From Sphaerotilus uruguayifluvii (GTDB lineage Bacteria; Pseudomonadota; Gammaproteobacteria; Burkholderiales; Burkholderiaceae_C): a stretch of 52,923 nucleotides of DNA. Every line of letters begins with the position of its first letter. Position 1 is the stretch's first letter. The position numbers and the translations under genes are program-made. Under the pieces are notes generated by a model, which saw only the letters and a list, made by a program, of their open reading frames with translations, searched no databases and was not told where the DNA came from. This document shows, piece after piece, positions 24,011 through 31,664 of this stretch. The DNA lies in NCBI RefSeq assembly GCF_013294065.1, contig NZ_JABSNM010000022.1, forward strand, positions 1 to 52,923, written 5' to 3'.

Positions 24011-26752
24011 TTACGGTATGCAAGGCCTGACTTCGTACCTCAAGAAGTCTGTCAACCGCTTCGATTCCGACATCTCGTCGTGCGGAACCAGCAGGTAGTG
24101 CCACGACTTGCTACCAACCGAGGCTGCGTGATCGGACGCATGCTTGCACCAGCGCACCGCAGCCGCCGCCTTGGCCTGCACCTCTTGGGTGTCGATGTCG
24201 GTGCGGGCCTTGGTCTCCACCATGAAGATCTTGTTGTCGATCTCAGCCACGAAGTCGGGGATGTACTCCGGCTGCTCAGTGCCCAGTTTGTAGTAGATCT
24301 GGAACTGTCCCTTGGCAGGCTTGAACCACTTCAGCGCGTCACGCTCGAGGATGACGGCAAAGCGGCGCTCGGTGTCCGAGTCGAACTTCTGCAGCGGGTA
24401 CAGGCAGCGCGCGAAGCCGCCAAACAGCATCTGCTTGATCTTGCCCAGGTCGGTCACCGTCTCGCGGTAGTGGTGCGCGGTCTGACCGGCCACGGCCGTG
24501 TAGTTGCAGGGCTTGAGCTCGGTGAAGCCGCGGCTGACCTGCACTTCGTACTCGGTCGCCTCTTCCCAGAAGTGGGCCATCATCTCGGCGCGGATCAGTC
24601 GGGCCAGCTCGGCACCGTAGGTGTCGAACACCTCGTGCAGTTCAGCCTCCGAGTAGTTCTGCGCCTTGTAATGCGCCACCGCCTGCCCAGCCAGGTCGTA
24701 CAGCAGCTCTGATTGGGTGAAGTAGTCGATGTCGTCGAAGTCGATCAGCTTCTTGACGATGTAGTCCTCGAAGCGCTGCTCCTTCACCCCGGCCTCGCGG
24801 CTCATGGTGAACTGTTCGTTCGTACGCAGCTCCTGACCCACGATCTCGCGCTGACCCGGTTGGAAGTTGGGCAAAGTGCCCAGCTTGAATGGATGGAAGC
24901 CTGTCGTCACCTCGCCCGTGGGCACCACCGCGATGCGGGGGATGTCGATGGTCTGCTGGACCACGATTTCGGTGGTCTTCGCCACCACGGCGGACAGGTC
25001 CAGCACGGGGGCGCTGTTATCAGCACCTTCGAGCAGATTGCCCTGGGTCGGCTTCAGCCGCTCGGTCACCTCGGCCAGGATGGCCGCCCGCACCTCGGGC
25101 TTGAGCAGCGCGTTGCTGGTAGGCACCAGGTCGCGCTTGACCTCGTACTTTCCGATCACGTCCATCACCACCCGGGCCGCCTGCCGCTCACCTTCCGTGG
25201 CGAAGACGGGAGCTGGCGCGGCAGGCGTCAGTGTAGCGCCGGTGTTCGCTGGCGCAGGGGCGATGGTCGGTGGCACCGTGAGGCCCAGACGTGTCATCGC
25301 GCCAGACCCGACCTGAACGCTGACCTTCTTGTCCTCTGCGCTTGGCGCTTCCAGGAAAAACTCTTTCAGGCGGATCGGAGAGTCGCCACGGTTCGCCTCG
25401 TCGATGATCTCTTGGAACTTGTCGTGGGCAACGATGTTCAGGCGGTCCACCGCCGAAACGCCCGTACGCTTGCCATAGGGCAGACGAAGACCACGGCCAA
25501 TCGACTGCTCGATCAGGGTGCGTGCGTTCGCGGCTCGCAGCGGCACGATGGTGTACAGGTTGGTGACGTCCCAGCCTTCCTTGAGCATGTTGACGTGGAT
25601 GACGATCTCGGTCGGCTCATCCACGCTCTCCACGGCCAGGAGCTTGGTGATCATCTCCTCCTCTTCCGCGCCCGTACGGCTGGAGTCCACCTGGATCACC
25701 TTGCCCTGGTAGCGGCCATCGAAAAGCTTGGATTCGATCGTTTCCTTCAGCTGCGACGCGTGCGTGGTGTCCCTGGCGATCACCAGCATGAAGGGCTTCA
25801 CCACCTTCACCCCGTTCTCGCGGGCGTAGGTCAGCAGGTCGACCTTGGTGCTTTCGTGCAGGCGAACACCGTCTTCCAGCTTGATCCGCTCAATCTCTTC
25901 AGGAGTGTGCGCCTTGGCGTTGAAGTTGCGCTGGGTGACGGCGGCCGGTTCCTTGACGAAGCCGTCTTCCATCGCGCGCGCAAGGGAGTACTCCATCACC
26001 ACGTTCTTGAACGCCACGGGGCCCTTGGTCGACTCGACAAACGGCGTGGCCGTGACCTCCAGGCCGAACAGCGGCTTCAGCTCGTTGATGGAACGCACGC
26101 CCGCGCTGGCGCGGTAGCGGTGCGACTCGTCCATGAGCAGCACCAGGTCCGGCAGGTTGGCCAGGTGGTTGAAGTAGCTGTCACCCAGCACTTCGCGCAT
26201 CCGCTTGATGCGCGGTTCCTTGCCGCCACGTACCTCGGAGTTGATCTTCGAGATGTTGAAGATGTTGATGCGCACGTCGTGGGCAAAGCCAGCCGTCTGA
26301 TCTTGCACCACCGCACCGGTCTGGTCGTAGTTGTCGCCCGTGATGATCAGGGGCGGCTGCTGCGCGAACTCCGCGATGCCCTTGAACACATACTTGGGCG
26401 TGTTGCGGGTGAAGTCGGCAATCAGCTTGTTGTAGATGGTCAGGTTGGGCGCCAGCACAAAGAAGTTGTTGATGCCGTGCGCCAGGTGCAGGTAGGCGAT
26501 GAACGCCCCCATCAGCCGCGTCTTACCAACGCCCGTGGCCAGCGAGAAGCAAAGCGATGGGAACTCGCGCTCAAAGTCTTCCAGCGTGGGGAACTCCCCC
26601 TTGAGCGTCGCCAGGATGGACGCGACATCTTGGTCATGGCCCAACAGGCTGGGCGCAGCCTCCAGCGCCCGAACCAGTCTGCCTAGCGACTCCGACTGCG
26701 GTGGACGCAGCGAAAGGCGGCCCGTCACCGCGTTCTGTACCCGTGCATTCAT
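24011..26752 (-). CDS. res: Type III restriction-modification enzyme, Res subunit (helicase-nuclease)
   Basis: A 913-aa protein. Superfamily 2 helicase motifs include Walker A LATGVGKT (71-78), LLMDESHRYRA near 207 as motif II, and SIGRGLRLPYG as motif VI. The C-terminus (about 830-880) has PEYIPDFVAEIDNKIFMVETKA, a PD-(D/E)XK endonuclease site with Asp in PDF and E-x-K in ETK. Type III Res translocates or slides after recognising paired unmethylated sites and needs Mod for binding. Its start overlaps the mod stop (ATGA). It is the last gene of a four-gene minus-strand operon. Length fits the family. Confidence 0.92.
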   Translation of the reverse strand: MNARVQNAVTGRLSLRPPQSESLGRLVRALEAAPSLLGHDQDVASILATLKGEFPTLEDFEREFPSLCFSLATGVGKTRLMGAFIAYLHLAHGINNFFVLAPNLTIYNKLIADFTRNTPKYVFKGIAEFAQQPPLIITGDNYDQTGAVVQDQTAGFAHDVRINIFNISKINSEVRGGKEPRIKRMREVLGDSYFNHLANLPDLVLLMDESHRYRASAGVRSINELKPLFGLEVTATPFVESTKGPVAFKNVVMEYSLARAMEDGFVKEPAAVTQRNFNAKAHTPEEIERIKLEDGVRLHESTKVDLLTYARENGVKVVKPFMLVIARDTTHASQLKETIESKLFDGRYQGKVIQVDSSRTGAEEEEMITKLLAVESVDEPTEIVIHVNMLKEGWDVTNLYTIVPLRAANARTLIEQSIGRGLRLPYGKRTGVSAVDRLNIVAHDKFQEIIDEANRGDSPIRLKEFFLEAPSAEDKKVSVQVGSGAMTRLGLTVPPTIAPAPANTGATLTPAAPAPVFATEGERQAARVVMDVIGKYEVKRDLVPTSNALLKPEVRAAILAEVTERLKPTQGNLLEGADNSAPVLDLSAVVAKTTEIVVQQTIDIPRIAVVPTGEVTTGFHPFKLGTLPNFQPGQREIVGQELRTNEQFTMSREAGVKEQRFEDYIVKKLIDFDDIDYFTQSELLYDLAGQAVAHYKAQNYSEAELHEVFDTYGAELARLIRAEMMAHFWEEATEYEVQVSRGFTELKPCNYTAVAGQTAHHYRETVTDLGKIKQMLFGGFARCLYPLQKFDSDTERRFAVILERDALKWFKPAKGQFQIYYKLGTEQPEYIPDFVAEIDNKIFMVETKARTDIDTQEVQAKAAAAVRWCKHASDHAASVGSKSWHYLLVPHDEMSESKRLTDFLRYEVRPCIP

Positions 26753-28581
26753 GCTTCGTTCTCCCCGAACAGGCCGCTCTGCGCTTCGTTGGCGCTGGCC
26801 GTCTTCTTTGTTTTTCGAGTGACTGGGCTGGAGGCAACTGCTGGCTCGTCTTCCTGCGCCATGGGCAGGTTGGCCACGTTGAGGCTGTAGTCGTCATGCC
26901 CCCACTCGCAGCGGGCCAGCACCATCTTCGGAATCTTCTTCAGCGTCAGATTCGGCCAGCGAGCGGAGGCTTGCGCGGCCGTGATGCCGTGGAAGGCTGC
27001 GCAGCACACCAGCAGGCTCTTGTCACTGCCGACCTCATCAGACAGCGCTTGCAGTTGCTCTGCGGACAGATTTTGGGTTGTGACGTAGATAAAGTCCCGC
27101 TCGCTGGAATGCCCGTGTTGCCACCAGTACAGCTCCGATGGGGCGTAGGTGAAGCCTTCCAGCTTGGAGAGCGCTTCGGCTAACTGAGCAGCGTTGTACT
27201 CAGGGTTGATGACCGGGTTACCCCAGCGATCATTGATGATCAGGCTTGGGGCAAGACGGGAGTAACGAAATCCGCCCCCTCCCTTCCACCCCATCACCGA
27301 GCTGACTCCGCGTGAATCCACCCCGTCAATCACGTTACGCATTCGAGGCAAAACATGCGTGTGGCAATGCTCGCCCAATTCCACCATGATCCAGCGGCGC
27401 CCCATCTTGTGCGCAGTTGCGCCAGTTGTTCCAGATCCCGCGAATGAGTCCAGAACCCAGTCTCCGGGCTCGGTTGACATATCAATGATCCGACGGAGCA
27501 GCTGTTCAGGCTTCTTGCTTCGTGGGAAATCGACCCCACCCTCACTAGCGATATCTGCCTTTGGAATCTCTGAATGCGTCCATACGTTAGTTATGCTTGA
27601 TGACTTGGTGATTTGACCATCAGACAGTTCTGCAGTGTCTTTTAACCATGCGAACAACTCTGCGTTGAAGTAGTAGAGAGTTGTTAGCTTGCCCTCGTGC
27701 TTGCCACGGCTTGGCGTGTAGTCGACCGTGTACAGATGACTCTTATCCATCAAGGAAACCAAGTCCCTTTGGAATTGGTTTTCCTTTTGTATCTGATTGG
27801 TTCGGAAGAGTGCATCAAAGTTGTCGGCAAACTCCGACCTGATTTGCTCTTCGCGCTCTTCAAATTTTGCGAGCGAGATGGTTTTTATTTCAAAACCGGT
27901 GTGCTTGAAAACCTTGACAAGCTCGCCGTTTGACTTTGATTCGAACTCCCTGACCAGCGTACGTTCTCCGGCATTGACCAGAGCTTTGTTGTATCTCTTC
28001 ATCGTTTTGCCATCAAGCAACTCGTGGGATAGAACCCGCCTTTGAGGCAACTTGTTCTTCTTGTAGAGGAGAATACTCTCGCCGGTGCTAACAATAAAGC
28101 CGCCCAACCCCAGACCGGCAGCGCCAGATCGTTCGTATGTAATGTGAGAGATGAAATTCTGCCGCCCAAAGATCTCATCAAGAATTACCTTGCAGTAATG
28201 AACCTCATTGTCATCAAGTTGGATCCAGAACAATCCTTCGTCTGACAGCAAGCGGTGCAGAATAACAAGTCGATCGCGCATGAGTGAAAGCCAGAGCGAA
28301 TGCTCTAGGCCGTCATCGTAGTGCTCAAAGGCCTGCCCTGTGTTGAAGGGGGGGTCAATATAAATACACTTTATTCTCCCGTGAAACTCCTGCTCGAGCG
28401 CCTTTAGGGCGAGCAGGTTGTCACCGAAGATCAGTCGATTATCGAAAATGTCGCCATCGGTCACGCGACGCTTGGCGTGATACGACTTCCCTGGATCTTC
28501 GAGCAGGATACGCGGCTCCAGCTTGGGCCGCTTTTCCTTTCCGATCCAGGTGAGTTCTAGTTTTTGCTTCGAATTGCTCAT
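26749..28581 (-). CDS. mod: Type III restriction-modification enzyme, Mod subunit (adenine-specific DNA methyltransferase)
   Basis: A 610-aa beta-class N6-adenine methyltransferase: catalytic motif IV DPPF at 76-79 comes before the AdoMet motif I FAGSGTTG at 380-387. The long segment between, about 150-340, should hold the target recognition domain. Mod methylates one strand of an asymmetric site; the site cannot be predicted from sequence. The gene looks less GC-rich than the Jet genes, most markedly in the presumed specificity region (about 27560-28250), as expected for a domain that is swapped between strains. Start and stop both overlap neighbouring genes. Confidence 0.93.
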   Translation of the reverse strand: MSNSKQKLELTWIGKEKRPKLEPRILLEDPGKSYHAKRRVTDGDIFDNRLIFGDNLLALKALEQEFHGRIKCIYIDPPFNTGQAFEHYDDGLEHSLWLSLMRDRLVILHRLLSDEGLFWIQLDDNEVHYCKVILDEIFGRQNFISHITYERSGAAGLGLGGFIVSTGESILLYKKNKLPQRRVLSHELLDGKTMKRYNKALVNAGERTLVREFESKSNGELVKVFKHTGFEIKTISLAKFEEREEQIRSEFADNFDALFRTNQIQKENQFQRDLVSLMDKSHLYTVDYTPSRGKHEGKLTTLYYFNAELFAWLKDTAELSDGQITKSSSITNVWTHSEIPKADIASEGGVDFPRSKKPEQLLRRIIDMSTEPGDWVLDSFAGSGTTGATAHKMGRRWIMVELGEHCHTHVLPRMRNVIDGVDSRGVSSVMGWKGGGGFRYSRLAPSLIINDRWGNPVINPEYNAAQLAEALSKLEGFTYAPSELYWWQHGHSSERDFIYVTTQNLSAEQLQALSDEVGSDKSLLVCCAAFHGITAAQASARWPNLTLKKIPKMVLARCEWGHDDYSLNVANLPMAQEDEPAVASSPVTRKTKKTASANEAQSGLFGENEA

Positions 28582-31500
28582 TAGTGGTACTTTCCGGAAC
28601 GGTTGTTGAAGGCAGGCTTGGTGCCTTCAAGCACAGTAACTACCGCGGTATTCAGCATCGGATTTTCCAGGGATCCAGCGATGTAGTTGATGACACAGCC
28701 TGCGGCACGGTCGAAGGACGCGTGGATGATCTGTTCTGCGTCACACACCACGGCCAAGTTCGGGTTGTGGGTGACCATGATGATCTGGCGCTTCTTCTTG
28801 GCTTCGGACAGGACTGGCACCAAGAGCCGGAACACGGTCTCGTTGTCCAGGTTTTCCTCTGGCTGATCCAAGATGATGGGCGTCTTGCCATTGTCCACCA
28901 GCAGATAGAAGATAAGCAGCAGCGCGCCGCGCTGCCCGGGAGACAACTGCTCAATCTGCGTGTCCTGGAAGAGCAGCGAATACCGTGGTTCGAGAAAATC
29001 GAGTCCGAAGATCAGGTCGTAGACCGAAACGGCTGTTTGACCCTTCTTTAGGAGACTGGTGATGCCAACCTCGGTGCCAGAACTCTTGGCCGCCTGCACA
29101 AGCGTTTCATGCAAGGCCGTCGCGAAAGCCAGGGCACCTTCTTTGGTGTTCAGGTCCTGGCTGTCAAACAGCTTCTTGACGGTCAACAACGCCTCGTCCT
29201 GGCCACGCAGCGCACCTGATGTCTGTTTGATCAAGGCGAAGAGGCGCTCCGCGATGGCTTCGGCCGAAGCGGCCAGGGTCGCCTGGAACTGGAGACGATA
29301 GTCCTCGCGGATCAGGTCATTCGCTTTGATCAAGTCCTGCACCGGCTTGAAGAGCTCTTCTCGCGCCTTTCGCTGCGCATCCAAGGAGTCGAAGATTTCG
29401 GCTGTCAGCTGAAGTCGCTGTGCTTGCAGTTCCAAACGCTTGCCGGGCAACTCCTTGATCTGAGCCAGGCGAGTTTCCAAGCCCGTCTTGGTGTCCGGAT
29501 CCGTCGGCGTACCGGTCAAGGCCTCAAGCTTCTTGGTCCACTCAGTGAGCTGCTGCTGGTAGGTTTCGAACTGCTGTTGACGTGCGTTGAGCTTGGTCGC
29601 GTGCGCCTTCTTCTCTTGCTCAAGGGCCTCGAGGGTGCCGGTCAAGGCGGCCGCCTCGGTTTGCAAAGCTGACTGCTGCTCACCAAAGGCCGCAGACCGC
29701 TCGTCGATCAGGCTGGTCTTGATCTCCAACTTCGCCACGTCAGCCCAGCTCAGACCCGCAAGCTGCAGGTCTGCCGCAACCTGCTGCTGAGCTTGGTCGT
29801 AGGCGCGTTGCAGCAAGCGCAGTTGCTCCCGAGCGTTGGCGATCGCCTTTTGCTTCCTGGCGATTGATGTCAGGTCCGCCTGGATCTGCTGCGTGCGCTT
29901 GGTGGATTCTTCAATCTTCTGAGCCGTTGCTGCGAGTGCTTCTGCGGCCTGCTTCTGCTCGGGCTCCATCGTCTCCGGTGGCGGTGCAACCTCGGCCGGC
30001 TTGATCTTCTGGTGCTCTTCGATTTCGCGTGTCTTGACCAACAACTGGTCCGTCAACTTCTTCTCTTCGATTGGCTGAAGCTGATCTTCAATGCGAGCGA
30101 TGTCGCCGTTGAGGGTCTTGAGATCCTTGCGGAACTCTCCCAGCCGATTTCTCAGTGCCTGTTCCTGCTGTTCCGTGAGCTGATCAAAATCGAGAGCACC
30201 AAGACGCATCTCCTCGCTGGTGTGCGAAAAGATGACGGCCCTCAACTCCTGTTCAAAGGCGTCTGACTTGCCAGAGACGTGATCGTTGCAGAGCTCTTCG
30301 AAGTAGTTCTGAGGGATGTATCTGACCAGTTCCTGTTTTTCGTCCGTGGGAAGGGCGTCCAGCGTCCTCGCCTCGGTACTCTCGTCTCGCCACGACAGGG
30401 TGCCAGTGAAATGACGTGCGGGATCGCCGCTCTTGCCCAAGAAGCGGTCACGCTTCAGGAAGCTGAAGTGTTTGGCTTGCCGGGAGTGGCCGAGCGTGGC
30501 GATGACATCCGCCAGTGCGCTCTTGCCGCTGCCCTTGTTGCCGATGATGGCAACAAGGTCCGGATTGAGCAGGAGGTCGCAGCCGTTCAGCCAGTTGCCG
30601 ATGCCAGCCTTGGTACCTGTCTTGGCAATTTCGATCGACTCGATGAAGTGAGTCTTGCTGGTCTCCACGGCTTGGAGCTTGGGAGGCTTGACGCCAATGT
30701 ATGACCGCTTCGCAGGCTCCAGGATGGCCTGCTTGAGACCCTGGAAGGTGGGATCGGCCTTGATCCAAGTCTTCTTGTCGGAGGGGAAGTCCCCGTAGCC
30801 ACGCTTGTTGTTGTCGCCGGCAACGCCGACGAAGCAATGCGCGTCGCTGCCAGACACGGCAAGACGCGGGACCGTTTTCAACGCACTGAAGAAGTTGTCA
30901 AAGAACTTTGCGTTGCCACCGGTCCTCACACCCGCGAAAGCCGCATGCAAGTCGACGCTGCGCGATTCGAAGATGGGGGAGCTCTGGAAGAGTCCCATGG
31001 CGTAGGCGTAGTGCTCATGCCACTTCACTTCCGCCAGGCCATCGTTGGTGTCAAAGGGCATGAACCCGATGGCCTGTCCCTGCTTGACCATGGCGATCGC
31101 AGTCCGGTACGACTCGGGGTTCAGTTCCGCGATGGTCGCGCCAGCGAGCAAGGCCTTCTCCTCTGACGCGTCCACGTCTGCCTTGTCGAATCCGTGAGTC
31201 TTCAGCTTGTCGGCGCCAGCCTCGCGGGCGAGCTGGACCAAGGCCGCGTCTGACAATGGGCGGTTTACCAGCTCGACCTTGAGTGCCTGCTTGAAGTCGA
31301 GCAGATCCTGATCCTCGATCTCATCAGAGAACAGAACGTGCGCGTTGAGCCGGCCCTTCATCGGAGCGGCCATTCGGAGCTCAATACCTGGGAAGACCTT
31401 CTTGTGAAGTGCTGGAGCTCCGGCCTCTTTGAGCCGTGCCTTTAGTGCAAGCCAGCCATCGAAGGTCCAGTAGTCCATGATGGCAAAGACTGCAGGCTCT

Positions 31501-31664
31501 GCCTTGTTCAGCGCCTCGATCATTTGATCGATGAGGGCACGCCGCTCGTCGGCATCTGCACAGTCCCTGAACTTTTTCCCCAGCCAGTGAAATGACGCTG
31601 GCGTGTGGATGTGCAGATCCCACTGGCGCCAGACCGACCCTCTGGCGGTCTCCCTTTTTGACAT
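28581..31664 (-). CDS. TrlF-like protein: PHP phosphoesterase fused to SMC-like ATPase
   Basis: A 1027-aa protein from the ATG at 31664, which overlaps the stop of the upstream helicase gene (TAATG); a longer frame to 31688 is not needed. Residues ~10-290 form a PHP-type metal-dependent phosphoesterase (WDLHIHTPASFHW, then RLAVSGSDAHCF). An ABC/SMC-like ATPase follows: Walker A IIGNKGSGKSALADVI near 375-390, coiled coil about 480-790 and a C-terminal LSPGQRGALLLIFYLL signature with ILDQPEENLDNE as Walker B. It matches the TrlF family of AAA-like ATPases. The combination suggests nuclease or phosphatase activity controlled by ATP-dependent DNA sensing; this is inference. It lies between the helicase and mod, so it probably works with the R-M enzyme. 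Confidence 0.85.
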   Translation of the reverse strand: MSKRETARGSVWRQWDLHIHTPASFHWLGKKFRDCADADERRALIDQMIEALNKAEPAVFAIMDYWTFDGWLALKARLKEAGAPALHKKVFPGIELRMAAPMKGRLNAHVLFSDEIEDQDLLDFKQALKVELVNRPLSDAALVQLAREAGADKLKTHGFDKADVDASEEKALLAGATIAELNPESYRTAIAMVKQGQAIGFMPFDTNDGLAEVKWHEHYAYAMGLFQSSPIFESRSVDLHAAFAGVRTGGNAKFFDNFFSALKTVPRLAVSGSDAHCFVGVAGDNNKRGYGDFPSDKKTWIKADPTFQGLKQAILEPAKRSYIGVKPPKLQAVETSKTHFIESIEIAKTGTKAGIGNWLNGCDLLLNPDLVAIIGNKGSGKSALADVIATLGHSRQAKHFSFLKRDRFLGKSGDPARHFTGTLSWRDESTEARTLDALPTDEKQELVRYIPQNYFEELCNDHVSGKSDAFEQELRAVIFSHTSEEMRLGALDFDQLTEQQEQALRNRLGEFRKDLKTLNGDIARIEDQLQPIEEKKLTDQLLVKTREIEEHQKIKPAEVAPPPETMEPEQKQAAEALAATAQKIEESTKRTQQIQADLTSIARKQKAIANAREQLRLLQRAYDQAQQQVAADLQLAGLSWADVAKLEIKTSLIDERSAAFGEQQSALQTEAAALTGTLEALEQEKKAHATKLNARQQQFETYQQQLTEWTKKLEALTGTPTDPDTKTGLETRLAQIKELPGKRLELQAQRLQLTAEIFDSLDAQRKAREELFKPVQDLIKANDLIREDYRLQFQATLAASAEAIAERLFALIKQTSGALRGQDEALLTVKKLFDSQDLNTKEGALAFATALHETLVQAAKSSGTEVGITSLLKKGQTAVSVYDLIFGLDFLEPRYSLLFQDTQIEQLSPGQRGALLLIFYLLVDNGKTPIILDQPEENLDNETVFRLLVPVLSEAKKKRQIIMVTHNPNLAVVCDAEQIIHASFDRAAGCVINYIAGSLENPMLNTAVVTVLEGTKPAFNNRSGKYH

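Noticed and set aside
24713..26686. A 657-codon plus-strand frame
   Set aside because: It is the complement of the Res gene, which has complete helicase and nuclease motifs on the minus strand.
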